From: Oscillospiraceae bacterium
GTDB lineage: Bacteria; Bacillota; Clostridia; Oscillospirales; Ruminococcaceae
Direction of reading: 5' to 3'
Assembly (NCBI GenBank): GCA_900768705.1
Contig: CAAGEB010000068.1
Location: 9,711-73,710 of the forward strand
Length of the DNA stretch: 64,000 bases
Position 1 is the stretch's first letter, and each line of letters begins with the position of its first letter. A program made the position numbers and the translations under genes. Under the pieces are notes generated by a model. That model saw only the letters and a program-made list of their open reading frames with translations. It ran no database searches and was not told the DNA's origin. Positions 1 through 9,572 of this stretch are shown here, piece by piece.

Positions 1-2
1 TT

Positions 3-2126
3 GTCATAGTAAAGGCTTATGGTTCCACGGAGGGTACGGATCTTAATTTTGAGAAGGTTGTCTCTTGGTGGTACAATCTTGCGGATAAAAATAACATAAA
101 ATGTTATGTATGCCATACCAATGAGAAAATCGGGGTTTATTCCGGCTGGAATGAAGATCAGCTCCTGCGGCAGCTTACTCTGATGAAGGAAAATTATTCC
201 GACATCGGCGGAAGCGTTTTCAATTCATTTTCATCTCTTAAAGCAAACCCGCTGTCCAGCACCGATACGCTTATAAAGTATTTTAACGAGGAAATCAATA
301 CTGAAACGGTCTTTGACGATCTGGAAATGATTTCTCCCGCTTATCTGAGTTTTGTTACCTATGACCCAACCGTAAAATTTATGGGTACTTTCGATGAGAA
401 TTTCGATGTTTATTTTGACGGCAGCAAAATAAAGCTGAACGAAGCCGGAAACTTCTATTTGCAGAAGGATCTGGATGTTGGCTGGAATTATTTCACGATT
501 GAGCATAAGGGAAAAACCTACAATTATTCCATTGAACGCAGGGTTGATGTGCTGAGCGATGTGGAATATATCGGAGATATTACCGTTGAAGGCGGCTCGA
601 CGATTGCGTTGGTTGCTGTAGCATACAGCGGATCGGATGTATGTGCTTCCGTCGGCGGACAGATTGTAACACTCACCGAAAAGAGTTCCTCAGAAAATGT
701 GGATGCCAACGGCTCCTATTCCGAATTTGTGGGTTATTATAAGGTCGGAAAAGGAATTATCGGCGAAAAGCAGTATCTCGGTGAAATCAGCTATTACGCA
801 AACTACAAGGGCTTTGAAGAGTATATGTACGGAGGTACCGTCACTATTGACGCCGAACCCGAACCGCCGAAGTCTGATATCAATGTCGATTTTGATAATG
901 ACCAGTCCTCTGCGGGAGACGGGGAGATTGTCGGACGGATTGACCCGATTGTGTCCGATACGGAGATAGTTACTTATGTCAAGGTGCTTAATAATAACAC
1001 AGATGTTCTTGACGCAAAAACCACAGGTTCTGTACCCTCTCCTGAATTCTCCCAGATGCCTGCCGGAACGCTGGATTACTATAAATCCTCCTCCGACGGT
1101 TATATAACCACCACTTCCGGAAAGCGTTACAGGTCATACTATGTTACCACCTTTGAGGATACCGGTCTTGGTTATAATGCGCTTACTGTCAAGTCCATAG
1201 GAAACAGCGGCGGAAGGAGCTTTATAACATTGGGACTGGACTACAAATCCAGCTTCAATATTACTACATCCATTAATTATGTGGATGGCTACGAAGGTCC
1301 CTACGGAGTAAACGAGTTTGACGCACAGTATGTGTATATCACATTTGATAATGTAACATCTGTAACCGCATTGCCCGGCTTTGACAATTGCTCCCTGTTC
1401 AGTGCGGGAGAGTGGGAAGTAGTAAATATAAACGGCGTACCTAAATTCAGGCTTACTCTTACTTTGCGACAGGCGGGAATTTACAGCGGCGTAAGCGAGT
1501 ATTACGACGAAAACGGCGATTTGCAGTTAGTATTTCCGATACCGACTGCCACGCTGTCGGGAAAAACAATTGTAATAGATCCGGGACACGGCTGGGACGG
1601 AGATTTGTTTGACCCCGGTGCTATAGGTCAGGTAACGGAGCAGTCCATTAATCTTGCGGTTGCGATAAAGCTGCAGGAAAAGCTTACCGAGATGGGAGCC
1701 AATGCTGTTCGTCTAAGAACCGAAGAGGAGAATATTTACGACCGTGATCGTCCGATAGTGGCAAGACGGTATGATGCGGATATGTTCCTGTCGCTGCATT
1801 GCAACAGTTCTTTGAATACCGATGCTCACGGTTGTGAGGTATATTATTTCACCCCTTGGTCCCAGACGCTTGCCAAAGCAATAAATGATAATCTGGCTTA
1901 TTGCTATGACCGTATATATAACGACGGCACAAACAACAGCAGGGGAGACAAATACAGCTATTATTGGTACACATTGGAACAGGGATTTCCGTCGGTTCTG
2001 GTGGAAATGGGATTTGTATCCAACGAAAGAGAGTGCCTTATGATGGCAAATTCCTCAAATCAGGATAAAATGGTTGACGCCATTGCAGAGGGAATAAGCG
2101 AATACTTTGCCAGAAGCTACTTATAA
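3..2126 (+). CDS. Cell-wall hydrolase, GHL10-like plus N-acetylmuramoyl-L-alanine amidase (5' partial)
   Basis: The reading frame is open from the first bases of the window, so the N-terminus lies upstream. The first about 85 visible residues resemble the end of a glycosyl-hydrolase-like GHL10/DUF187 domain. A beta-rich middle follows, and its last part, just before the catalytic domain, looks like an AMIN-type sandwich. The C-terminal about 190 residues are amidase_3: IVIDPGHG supplies the first zinc His, a Glu follows in TEQSINLAVA, SLHCN gives the second His, and VEMGFVSN the catalytic Glu. The family cleaves the bond between muramic acid and L-Ala, outside the membrane. A signal peptide would be in the missing part. 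A terminator follows directly. The amidase call is firm; the glycosidase-like call is moderate. Confidence 0.85.
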   Translation, partial: VIVKAYGSTEGTDLNFEKVVSWWYNLADKNNIKCYVCHTNEKIGVYSGWNEDQLLRQLTLMKENYSDIGGSVFNSFSSLKANPLSSTDTLIKYFNEEINTETVFDDLEMISPAYLSFVTYDPTVKFMGTFDENFDVYFDGSKIKLNEAGNFYLQKDLDVGWNYFTIEHKGKTYNYSIERRVDVLSDVEYIGDITVEGGSTIALVAVAYSGSDVCASVGGQIVTLTEKSSSENVDANGSYSEFVGYYKVGKGIIGEKQYLGEISYYANYKGFEEYMYGGTVTIDAEPEPPKSDINVDFDNDQSSAGDGEIVGRIDPIVSDTEIVTYVKVLNNNTDVLDAKTTGSVPSPEFSQMPAGTLDYYKSSSDGYITTTSGKRYRSYYVTTFEDTGLGYNALTVKSIGNSGGRSFITLGLDYKSSFNITTSINYVDGYEGPYGVNEFDAQYVYITFDNVTSVTALPGFDNCSLFSAGEWEVVNINGVPKFRLTLTLRQAGIYSGVSEYYDENGDLQLVFPIPTATLSGKTIVIDPGHGWDGDLFDPGAIGQVTEQSINLAVAIKLQEKLTEMGANAVRLRTEEENIYDRDRPIVARRYDADMFLSLHCNSSLNTDAHGCEVYYFTPWSQTLAKAINDNLAYCYDRIYNDGTNNSRGDKYSYYWYTLEQGFPSVLVEMGFVSNERECLMMANSSNQDKMVDAIAEGISEYFARSYL

Positions 2127-2135
2127 TCATTTACA

Positions 2136-2173
2136 CCCGGTTCTGCGGTAAAAGCAGACCGGGCGTTTTTTTA
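2136..2173 (+). terminator. Rho-independent terminator after the wall hydrolase
   Basis: The stem CCCGGT-(T bulge)-CTGC pairs with GCAG-ACCGGG around a 7-base loop and is followed by a run of seven T. It starts 10 bases after the hydrolase stop. It lies in the gap between this gene and the convergent alr; in the alr direction there is no T-run. Confidence 0.85.
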
Positions 2174-2190
2174 TTGAATAAAGAGTATAT

Positions 2191-3327
2191 TTACAGGTAT
2201 CTTTCCATTTCGGCGGGTTTGCCGTTGCGGATAAAGATACGGGGAACACGGGTGCCAATGGCACAGAGAAGCTCATAATTTATTGTTCCTACCAGCTCGG
2301 CTGCGTGTTCCAGAGAACAGCCGCCTTCAATTGCGTCGGAGTATATTGTTACCACATCTCCGAGTTTAACATCGGGTATATCGGAAACATCTATCAGCGT
2401 CTGATCCATACATATCCGTCCGCAGACAGGAGCGGACATTCCGTTTATCGAAACACTCCATTGTCCGGAAAGGCGTCTGTTGAAGCCGTCCGCATAACCG
2501 CAGGGAACAAGGGCAAGCTTTGTGTCCTTTTCCGCTTTGAAGGTTCGTCCGTAGCTGACGGTATCTCCGGCATGGATTGTTTTAAGCTGTGAAACAACGC
2601 TTTTCAGCTGAAAAACAGGCTTTATTCCCTCGGGAAGAGGGAAACGGGGATCCGGTTTCTGACCGTACATTACTATTCCCGCACGGACAAAGTCGCCTTC
2701 AAAATCCTTGTGATAAATAATACCGCCGCTGTTCTGTGTATGAACAGCCAATCCTCTTGGTTTGCAAAGGCTGATTATCTTATTTTGCTGCTGCTCGGTA
2801 AATTCTATATCACGCTTGTCCAGACTGTCAGCCACGGCAAAGTGCGTATAAGCTGCCCGGCAGTCAAGACCCTTCAATGAAAGAATATAATCCAGCTGTT
2901 CGCCGTTGTCAATTCCTACCCGGTTCATTCCGGTGTTTATTTTTATATGCACCGGTATTTTAACGCCTTTTTGCAGAGCAGCGCAGGAAAGCTGTTCTGC
3001 GTAGTCCGTATCTCCCACGGTAAATATGAAGCCTTTATCTGCATTCTCAGCCGCAAGCTGTATGTCACAGTAGCCGAATATCAGAATATTGCCCTTGACG
3101 TCGTTTTCCGAAAGCCGTTGAGCTTCCCATAAATTGGAAACGGTAAAGTTGTTGATTCCGCATTCATTGAGGGTTTTTGCACATTCAATATCACCGTGAC
3201 CGTAAGCGTTCGCCTTAATAACTGCAAAAATCTCCTTATTTCCCACCATATTCCGGATTATTCGGATATTATTCTCCAGTGTGTCAAGATTTATCTCCGA
3301 CCAGGTGCGATAATAAAAATTATTCAT
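2191..3327 (-). CDS. alr: Alanine racemase
   Basis: PLP enzyme that interconverts L- and D-alanine for peptidoglycan. AVIKANAYGHG near residue 38 carries the PLP-binding Lys, and VSYGRTF near residue 256 the catalytic Tyr; PCGYADGFNR is another family block. Length 378 aa is normal. I chose the ATG at 3327 because GAGGT sits 7 bases upstream and the protein then begins MNNFYYRTW, as expected for the family. An ATG 22 codons further upstream would add an unrelated tail. It is divergent from the LCP-like gene and convergent with the wall hydrolase. Confidence 0.95.
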   Translation of the reverse strand: MNNFYYRTWSEINLDTLENNIRIIRNMVGNKEIFAVIKANAYGHGDIECAKTLNECGINNFTVSNLWEAQRLSENDVKGNILIFGYCDIQLAAENADKGFIFTVGDTDYAEQLSCAALQKGVKIPVHIKINTGMNRVGIDNGEQLDYILSLKGLDCRAAYTHFAVADSLDKRDIEFTEQQQNKIISLCKPRGLAVHTQNSGGIIYHKDFEGDFVRAGIVMYGQKPDPRFPLPEGIKPVFQLKSVVSQLKTIHAGDTVSYGRTFKAEKDTKLALVPCGYADGFNRRLSGQWSVSINGMSAPVCGRICMDQTLIDVSDIPDVKLGDVVTIYSDAIEGGCSLEHAAELVGTINYELLCAIGTRVPRIFIRNGKPAEMERYL

Positions 3328-3543
3328 AAGATTTACCTCAAGTCTTGAAATTTTAAAATAAATGTGATATACTATGTACGGGGCTGTGAGCAAGTTGATT
3401 TCTCAATATCTGACTTTTGACAATGTTTTCCAATTATAAGTTGTGAACAGCTCCGCATATCACCTATACATTATATTACTGTTTTTGAAAAAAATCAATA
3501 CAATATTTCAAAATAATCTTTCAGAAAGGATAAAAGGTTTATT

Positions 3544-4431
3544 ATGACAGTTAAAAGAAAAAGTAACTGGTATATTTATGTTATTGCCTTCGGCATAACA
3601 TTGCTTTTTGTGCTGGCGGCAATATTTGCATTCAGATGGTTTTTATTTCCCGATAAAACCGTAGCCACAGGATTGGATACACAGGGGGAACTGTCCGATA
3701 ATTTCAAGCCTTCGGACGAATATAATTTCAATATGCTGACAATGCTGTCGGACGGAGAGCAGGATATTCCCGAGCTTTTTGTGATGGCATCATACGATTC
3801 CGTTGAGAATCGGTTTACCTTTATACCGCTTCCCAACGGAATAAGTGTGAGCACACAGGGAAGGACTTTGCCCAATGTTTATGCGGCTCAGGGCGGCAGC
3901 GGGGTAATATCCGCCCTTAACGGTATTCTTGGAATTCCATGCGACAGCTATGTAAGGCTGAACAGATCCGAATTCGTAAATCTGATTTCTTCCTACGGCA
4001 ATGTGGAATACGATGTGGCAAAAACCATCATTATTAAAGACGGCGTTGAAGTGGAAACCATAAATTCCGGAAAAGTGTTCTTTACTGCCGAGATGATGTT
4101 CCGCTATATTATGCTGGCAGATTTCGGCGAAGGTGAGCTCTATCGATTTAACTGTATCGGCGGTGTTTTGTCCGAACTTGTAAATCAGAATTTCCGCAAT
4201 GTTGACAGCTCACTTTTCGACGCATATTTCTATATGCTTCGTAATTCCTCCGACAATAATCTTACCGAGGCAAAATATTTAAAGAAAAAGGCTGCTCTGC
4301 TGAATACAACGGAATACGGCAATTCTCCCGCAGAGTATTATATTCCCTACGGAGAATATACGGAGGACGGAGGCTTTGCTATTGCGGATAATTCAATCAT
4401 TTCCATTAAACAAAAGGCAGGATTGCTGTAA
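3544..4431 (+). CDS. Degenerate LytR-CpsA-Psr (LCP)-like membrane protein
   Basis: A 295-aa protein with a short basic N-terminus and one membrane segment near residues 10-34, so the rest is probably outside. Residues about 75-190 follow the LCP outline: FTFIPLPNG where active members have an iPRDT-like block, then an Asn-Val-Tyr-Ala stretch, LNGILGIPCDSYVRLN and a G-V-EYD block. LCP enzymes move lipid-linked polymers onto peptidoglycan and need conserved Arg residues; the Arg of the PRD block is absent here. The 216-base gap to alr holds its presumed promoter, but I could not pick one confidently. The next gene starts 10 bases downstream, so the two are probably co-transcribed. Confidence 0.6.
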   Translation: MTVKRKSNWYIYVIAFGITLLFVLAAIFAFRWFLFPDKTVATGLDTQGELSDNFKPSDEYNFNMLTMLSDGEQDIPELFVMASYDSVENRFTFIPLPNGISVSTQGRTLPNVYAAQGGSGVISALNGILGIPCDSYVRLNRSEFVNLISSYGNVEYDVAKTIIIKDGVEVETINSGKVFFTAEMMFRYIMLADFGEGELYRFNCIGGVLSELVNQNFRNVDSSLFDAYFYMLRNSSDNNLTEAKYLKKKAALLNTTEYGNSPAEYYIPYGEYTEDGGFAIADNSIISIKQKAGLL

Positions 4432-4441
4432 AGGAGTAATT

Positions 4442-5059
4442 ATGGACGCAAGAATTGAAAGGGTTATGAACGGACTTCGACTAAACAAAATGAAGCCCTA
4501 TTATGCTGAAAACCGTGAACGGCTGCTGGATATTGTCCGTGAGCTGGTAAAGGACGATAAACTGATTACCTCCGGCGGCTCAATGACGCTGAAGGAAAGC
4601 GGTGTGACGGATATGCTGTGCAGAGAATTTTCCGGAGCGTATCTTGACAGGGCTTCCGGAAAGGACAGGGAAGAGGTAGAAGAAATTATGCGAAAAGCAT
4701 TTGTTTCCGATACTTTTCTTGCGAGTACCAATGCCGTAACCGAGGACGGTGAACTTTATAATGTGGACGGAAACGGCAACCGTGTATCCGCAATGATCTT
4801 CGGACCTCGGCAGGTGATTATTGTTGCGGGCGTGAATAAAATCGTAAAAGATCTTACCGAAGCCCGTGAACGGGTGGAAAAAATTGCCGCTCCGAAAAAC
4901 ACTGTCAGACTAGAAAAGAATACCCCCTGCGCTAAAACGGGTAAATGCGCCCATTGCCACAGTGATGACAGAATATGCTGTTCCTATGTAACACTCGGAC
5001 AGCAGCGTGTTCCCGACAGAATTAAAGTCATTCTGGTAAATGAAGAGCTGGGCTATTGA
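4442..5059 (+). CDS. LUD-domain (DUF162 / LutC-like) protein with C-terminal Cys cluster
   Basis: This 205-aa protein has the LUD fold signature: a helical N-terminus, then KLITSGGSMTLKESGV, an aspartate-rich middle, AVTEDGELYNVDGNGNR, and FGPRQVIIVAGVNKI. Family members include LutC/YkgG of lactate oxidation, but many clostridial copies stand alone and have no proven role. The C-terminus carries Cys at about 163, 169, 172, 179 and 180, which could bind metal or an Fe-S cluster (inference). The start is the ATG 8 bases after AAGGAG. No lutA or lutB lies nearby, so a lactate role is not supported by context. Confidence 0.8.
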   Translation: MDARIERVMNGLRLNKMKPYYAENRERLLDIVRELVKDDKLITSGGSMTLKESGVTDMLCREFSGAYLDRASGKDREEVEEIMRKAFVSDTFLASTNAVTEDGELYNVDGNGNRVSAMIFGPRQVIIVAGVNKIVKDLTEARERVEKIAAPKNTVRLEKNTPCAKTGKCAHCHSDDRICCSYVTLGQQRVPDRIKVILVNEELGY

Positions 5060-5135
5060 TACATTGCTGTGAAATTCAGCCGGTTTCCGGTGACGGCTTC
5101 CGGCATAAAATAACTAATGAAAGGAAAACCAAATT

Positions 5136-6101
5136 ATGAGCATTTTAAAACTTATTGCACCCTGCAAAGACTATCTCTGGGGAGGAAACCGCCTTCGCGA
5201 GGAGTATGGCAAGAAGCTGGATTCCGATAAGATTGCAGAGAGCTGGGAGCTTTCCTGCCACAAGGACGGACAAAGCGTTATCAGCGGCGGAGAATTTGAC
5301 GGCAAAACATTGTCGGAATACATCGAAGCAAAGGGCAAGCAGGTTCTCGGAACAAACTGCGGGCGTTTTGAGTATTTTCCTATTCTGATAAAATTGATTG
5401 ACGCAAAGGACAATCTTTCCGTTCAGGTTCATCCTTCAAACGATTATGCTCTGAAGGTAGAGGGGGAATACGGAAAAACAGAAATGTGGTACATAGTTGA
5501 CTGCAATGAAGGCGCAGAGCTGATTTACGGCTTTAAGCACGAAATTTCCAAGGAAGAGTTTGCAGACCGTATCAAGAATAACACTCTGCTTGAAGTTACC
5601 AACAATGTTCCCGTACACAAGGGTGATGTTTTCTTTATTGAAAGCGGTACTCTTCACGCCATAGGTAAGGGAATTCTTATCGCTGAAATTCAGCAGAATT
5701 CCAACACCACTTACCGTGTTTACGATTACGGAAGAGTGGGTAAGGATGGCAAACCCAGACAGCTTCATATTGAAAAAGCTCTCGATGTTACCGAGCGTAT
5801 TCCTCCGAAATATCCCACAACGCCTCAGGGTGCTCCGGAAAAAATTGAGGGAGGCGTAAAGACCCTGCTTCGTTCCTGCGAGTATTTCAATGTAAACAAG
5901 CTGGAGGTTGACGGCACTGTTACACTCAACGCCGATGAAAAGTCCTTCAAATCAATGCTTTTCCTTGACGGAACTGCAGAAATCAAATCAAAGGACGGTA
6001 CAGCCAAGGCTGTTAAGGGCGACAGCTTCTTTGCCGCAGCGGGAACAGGCGAGTTTACCGTAAGCGGAAAGTGTGAAATAATCCTGTCGGACATTATCTG
6101 A
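5136..6101 (+). CDS. manA: Mannose-6-phosphate isomerase, class I
   Basis: Zinc enzyme converting mannose-6-phosphate and fructose-6-phosphate. The cupin metal ligands are visible as Gln97 and His99 in SVQVHPSN, Glu116 in KTEMWY and His174 in GTLHAIG. The early block KDYLWGG is typical of the Firmicutes short form, and 321 aa is the usual length. AAAGGA lies upstream of the ATG. It is followed after 15 bases by a ROK sugar kinase, which suggests a small hexose-phosphate operon. Confidence 0.95.
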   Translation: MSILKLIAPCKDYLWGGNRLREEYGKKLDSDKIAESWELSCHKDGQSVISGGEFDGKTLSEYIEAKGKQVLGTNCGRFEYFPILIKLIDAKDNLSVQVHPSNDYALKVEGEYGKTEMWYIVDCNEGAELIYGFKHEISKEEFADRIKNNTLLEVTNNVPVHKGDVFFIESGTLHAIGKGILIAEIQQNSNTTYRVYDYGRVGKDGKPRQLHIEKALDVTERIPPKYPTTPQGAPEKIEGGVKTLLRSCEYFNVNKLEVDGTVTLNADEKSFKSMLFLDGTAEIKSKDGTAKAVKGDSFFAAAGTGEFTVSGKCEIILSDII

Positions 6102-6116
6102 GTACGGGAGGGTGAA

Positions 6117-7079
6117 ATGGCTTATTACATAGGCGTGGATATCGGCGGTACAAATATCGCCTGCGGAATAGTTGATGAAAAATACAACATAACGGCGCGT
6201 TCAAAGGTAAAGACCAACACTCACGGAAAAGATGAAGCACCTCCTTCGTATGAGGAAATCCTCGGGGAGATTGAGGAAGCGATTGAGCTTGCTTGTAAAG
6301 AGGCGGGAATATCCACCTCTGACTTACAATCCATCGGAATAGGATGTCCGGGAACCTGCAGCGGCGGAATTGTGGAATATTCTAACAACCTGGGATTTAA
6401 TAATGTTCCGCTCAAAGCGGATATTGAAAAGAAATTCGGTATTGCCGCATACCTTGAAAACGATGCAAATGCGGCAGCTTTCGGGGAGTTTCTTGCAGGC
6501 TCCGCAAAGGGCAGCAGAAATGCTGTTGTTATCACTCTGGGTACGGGCGTAGGTTCCGGAATAATTGTTGACGGAAAAATTTACCGCGGTTCAAACTGCG
6601 CCGGCGGTGAAATCGGACATACGGTTATTGTAATGGACGGAATACCCTGCACCTGCGGAAGAAAAGGTTGTTTTGAAGCATATTCCTCCGCCACGGGGCT
6701 TATCAGAATGACCTCTCAGGCTTCGGAACTGAACCCGGACAGCCTGATGACAAAGATGATAAGGCAGGACGGAAGAGTAAGCGCACGGACGGCTTATCTT
6801 GCGATGAAGCAGGGAGATCCGGTGGGAAAGGCTGTTACGGATCAGTATGTTAAATACCTGTCCTGCGGAATAGCGAATACTATAAATATTTTCCAGCCGG
6901 ACATTCTTTGCATAGGCGGCGGGGTGTGCAACGAGGGGGATACACTTCTTGTTCCGCTTAAAGCTGCCGTAAAGGAACAGATTTACACAAAAAACAGTGA
7001 ACACAACACCGAAATAGTAATTTGTAGTCTCGGAAACGACGCTGGTATAATCGGTGCTGCAATGCTTTTTAAAGGCTAG
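6117..7079 (+). CDS. glcK: ROK-family glucokinase
   Basis: This protein phosphorylates glucose with ATP in the cytoplasm. DIGGTN at residues 8-13 is the phosphate-binding loop and Asp116 in ENDANAAAFGE is the likely catalytic base. The ROK zinc site is complete: His168 plus Cys178, Cys180 and Cys185 in CTCGRKGC. Length 320 aa fits glucokinases, and no N-terminal winged helix is present, so it is not a NagC-type repressor. GGAGGG precedes the ATG. Another hexose such as mannose or N-acetylmannosamine is possible as substrate, but the full Zn motif and the closeness to manA favour glucose. Confidence 0.88.
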   Translation: MAYYIGVDIGGTNIACGIVDEKYNITARSKVKTNTHGKDEAPPSYEEILGEIEEAIELACKEAGISTSDLQSIGIGCPGTCSGGIVEYSNNLGFNNVPLKADIEKKFGIAAYLENDANAAAFGEFLAGSAKGSRNAVVITLGTGVGSGIIVDGKIYRGSNCAGGEIGHTVIVMDGIPCTCGRKGCFEAYSSATGLIRMTSQASELNPDSLMTKMIRQDGRVSARTAYLAMKQGDPVGKAVTDQYVKYLSCGIANTINIFQPDILCIGGGVCNEGDTLLVPLKAAVKEQIYTKNSEHNTEIVICSLGNDAGIIGAAMLFKG

Positions 7080-7086
7080 TTTATAT

Positions 7087-7104
7087 AAAGCCCCTGCGGC
7101 TTTT
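7087..7104 (+). terminator. Weak terminator-like hairpin between glcK and ilvD
   Basis: AAAGCC pairs with GGCTTT around a 5-base loop, followed by only four T. The stem is 6 bp, so termination would be partial. It lies in the 54-base glcK-ilvD gap. Confidence 0.4.
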
Positions 7105-7133
7105 GAATAATTATTGATTAGGAAGGTAAAAAA

Positions 7134-8789
7134 ATGAGATCTGATTTGATAAAAGAGGGTGTCGAAAAAACTCCTCACAGAGCGGTTCTGAAGTCATTGG
7201 GAGTTATTGACAGCGAAATGAATAAGCCGTTTATTGCGGTTGTATGCGCTGCCAGTGACTATGTACCCGGGCATCAGCATCTCCATGAAATTTCCAGATA
7301 TGTAAAGGATGGAATAAGAAATGCAGGCGGCGTTCCCTTTGAGTTCTTTACAATCGGAGTATGCGACGGCCTTGCAATGAATCATAAGGGAATGAGATAT
7401 TCTCTTGCTTCCCGTGAGCTTATTGCAGACAGCATTGAGGTTATGCTTACCGCTCATCCGCTGGACGGCGTGGTATTTATTCCCAATTGCGATAAAATTG
7501 TTCCGGGAATGGTTATGGCGGCTGCCAGGATGAATCTTCCCTCAATTTTCATAAGCGGCGGACCTATGAACCCGGGCTGCGTTCAGGGAAAGAGAGTGGG
7601 CTATTCGGAAATTTACGAAGCAATCGGTCAGTACACCAACGGCGAAATCGGCGATGATGTAATTAAGGATTACGAGGATAATGCCTGTCCTACCTGCGGC
7701 TCCTGTTCTGGAATGTACACCGCTAATTCTATGAACTGCCTTACCGAGGCTATCGGTCTGGCACTTCCCACAGCCGGTACGGAGCCTGCGGTTAATTCCG
7801 CACGCCGTCGTCTTGCAAAGGAATCCGGTGAAAGAGTGGTTGAACTGGTAAAGCAGAATATCCGCCCGCTGGATATCCTAACAAAGAAGAATATGGAGAA
7901 TGCTCTTGCAACGGATATGGCAATCGGAGCTTCCTCAAATACTGTTCTTCATCTGCTTGCAATTGCCCACGAAGCCAAGGTTGACATTCAGCTTTCCGAT
8001 ATTGACAATATGAGCCGTAAAACTCCACAGCTTGCAAAGCTTAATCCTGCCAGCAGTGTATTTATTACGGATCTGAACGCTGTCGGAGGAATTCAGACTG
8101 TTATCCGTGAGCTGTCAAAGGGCGGTCATATAAACGAAGATGTTCTTACGGTAAGCGGAACGCAGAAGGAGCGAATCGCTGCCGCAAGAGACGCTGACGG
8201 AATAATTGTACATACCGTTTCCGATCCTATCAGAAAGGATGGAGGAATTGCAATTCTCAGCGGCAACCTTGCCGTAAACGGGTCTGTTGTAAAGCAGGGT
8301 GCAGTAAAGCCCGAGATGATGGACTTTACCGGTACTGCAAGAGTATTTGACGGCGAGCAGCCCGCCTGTGACGCAATTCTCGGCGGTGAAATCAAAGCCG
8401 GGGATGTGGTTGTTATCCGTTACGAGGGACCGAAGGGCGGTCCGGGAATGCCCGAAATGCTTGCTCCCACAGCGGCTATTGTAGGAAAAGGTCTTGACGG
8501 AAGCGTAGCTCTTATCACGGACGGTCGTTTCAGCGGAGCGTCAAGAGGTGCAGCAATCGGACATGTTTCTCCCGAGGCTGCGGAAGGCGGTCTTATAGCG
8601 TTTGTGCGGGACGGTGATAAGATTCACATTGATATTCCCAACCGCAAGGTTGAGCTGCTTGTGGATGATTCTGTTATTGCAGAACGCAGAAAAGCCGGCA
8701 TCAATCCTCCGAAGGAGCTGGACGGTTATCTGAAGCGTTACGCAAAAATGGTAACTTCCGCAAATACAGGCGCAGTTTTTGCTGACTGA
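7134..8789 (+). CDS. ilvD: Dihydroxy-acid dehydratase
   Basis: Fe-S dehydratase of branched-chain amino-acid synthesis that turns 2,3-dihydroxy-isovalerate and -methylvalerate into the 2-keto acids. Cluster cysteines are seen as Cys119 in FIPNCDK and in [10 protein letters not shown] (185, 188, 191). [11 protein letters not shown] and [10 protein letters not shown] are further family blocks. The 551-aa length is standard, and a close paralogue such as Edd is less likely from these motifs. GGAAGG lies upstream of the ATG. No other ilv or leu gene is in the window, so it stands alone, and a short hairpin follows. Confidence 0.96.
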   Translation: MRSDLIKEGVEKTPHRAVLKSLGVIDSEMNKPFIAVVCAASDYVPGHQHLHEISRYVKDGIRNAGGVPFEFFTIGVCDGLAMNHKGMRYSLASRELIADSIEVMLTAHPLDGVVFIPNCDKIVPGMVMAAARMNLPSIFISGGPMNPGCVQGKRVGYSEIYEAIGQYTNGEIGDDVIKDYEDNACPTCGSCSGMYTANSMNCLTEAIGLALPTAGTEPAVNSARRRLAKESGERVVELVKQNIRPLDILTKKNMENALATDMAIGASSNTVLHLLAIAHEAKVDIQLSDIDNMSRKTPQLAKLNPASSVFITDLNAVGGIQTVIRELSKGGHINEDVLTVSGTQKERIAAARDADGIIVHTVSDPIRKDGGIAILSGNLAVNGSVVKQGAVKPEMMDFTGTARVFDGEQPACDAILGGEIKAGDVVVIRYEGPKGGPGMPEMLAPTAAIVGKGLDGSVALITDGRFSGASRGAAIGHVSPEAAEGGLIAFVRDGDKIHIDIPNRKVELLVDDSVIAERRKAGINPPKELDGYLKRYAKMVTSANTGAVFAD

Positions 8790-8801
8790 TTATGTAATAT
8801 T

Positions 8802-8835
8802 AATCCGGTTTCTATCCCAGAAACCGGATTGTTCT
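8802..8835 (+). terminator. Hairpin terminator after ilvD
   Basis: A perfect 12-bp stem, AATCCGGTTTCT with AGAAACCGGATT, around a 5-base loop. The T-run after it is short (GTTCT), so it may also act as a transcript-end stabiliser. Confidence 0.65.
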
Positions 8836-8854
8836 ATTCCGGACAAAGCCGTAA

Positions 8855-8860
8855 TATAAT
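8855..8860 (+). promoter_or_regulatory. Candidate -10 box directly before the M50 protease gene
   Basis: A perfect TATAAT ends 5 bases before the ATG at 8866, with no good -35 (TTCTAT lies at 17-bp spacing). If used, transcription would begin at or next to the ATG. This matches the absence of any ribosome binding site. Confidence 0.4.
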
Positions 8861-8865
8861 TTACC

Positions 8866-9438
8866 ATGTTGGAATTGAAGCTAAGAAAAACCGCAGTAAG
8901 ACTGGACTTTTCGTTCTTTGCCTCGTTGGCGTTACTGATGCTGACAGATGAAGGCTGCACGGGGCTGACTGCACTTGCCGCCTGCGGATTGCATGAGCTT
9001 TCTCACCTTGCGGTAATGATTTTTTTCGGAATATCCGCAGAGAGAATTACATTTTACGGCGCAGGAATACGGATTACTTCGGGCCTTACGGAATATGCAA
9101 AACCTCTTCCCAAGGTACTTATTTTGCTTGCCGGATGTTTTGGAAATTTTGCGGGAGCGTTAATACTTGGACAGCTGGGTTACAAATTTGCCGCTCTTAT
9201 AAACCTGTTTACGGGCATTTTTAATTTGCTGCCTATAGGTGAATTTGACGGAGCGGTGTTGCTGAAAATGCTTCTTCTGCGATTTTGCAAACCGGAGAAA
9301 ATCGATTTGGCAATGAGAATTGCGGGAATTGTGTCCGCAGTAATATGTATTTTTGTAATTTTGTACTTTGGAGGAATATCATTCAGCTTTGTAACAACAG
9401 TTTTGTATATATTCACAATAAGCATACTTAATGTGTAA
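8866..9438 (+). CDS. M50 site-2 protease-like membrane protein (SpoIVFB-type)
   Basis: A 190-aa, strongly hydrophobic protein with the intramembrane zinc site HELSH at residues 43-47 and the distal ligand Asp128 in LLPIGEFDG, the M50 equivalent of the NPDG block. Four to five membrane helices can be placed. No PDZ or CBS domain is present, which sets it apart from rseP further on. SpoIVFB cleaves pro-sigma-K in sporulation; the substrate here cannot be read from sequence. No Shine-Dalgarno precedes the ATG, and a TATAAT box abuts it, so the mRNA may be leaderless or the start misplaced (TTG at 8869 is next). Confidence 0.75.
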   Translation: MLELKLRKTAVRLDFSFFASLALLMLTDEGCTGLTALAACGLHELSHLAVMIFFGISAERITFYGAGIRITSGLTEYAKPLPKVLILLAGCFGNFAGALILGQLGYKFAALINLFTGIFNLLPIGEFDGAVLLKMLLLRFCKPEKIDLAMRIAGIVSAVICIFVILYFGGISFSFVTTVLYIFTISILNV

Positions 9439-9500
9439 TTGTGAATATTCCCAAAAATCATCTTGAAAAATAGTGTGATTTAACGAATTTATTTTTTCCC

Positions 9501-9529
9501 TTGACAAGCAGGATTTTCTAATATATAAT
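9501..9529 (+). promoter_or_regulatory. Consensus sigma-A promoter for the AIM24-family gene
   Basis: TTGACA (9501-9506), a 17-bp spacer and TATAAT (9524-9529): both boxes perfect. The ATG at 9528 overlaps the -10 box, which rules it out as a start and supports translation from 9573. Confidence 0.92.
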
Positions 9530-9572
9530 GAAATTAGGTCTTGTGCTTAAATACTTTGAAAAGGAGATTTTT

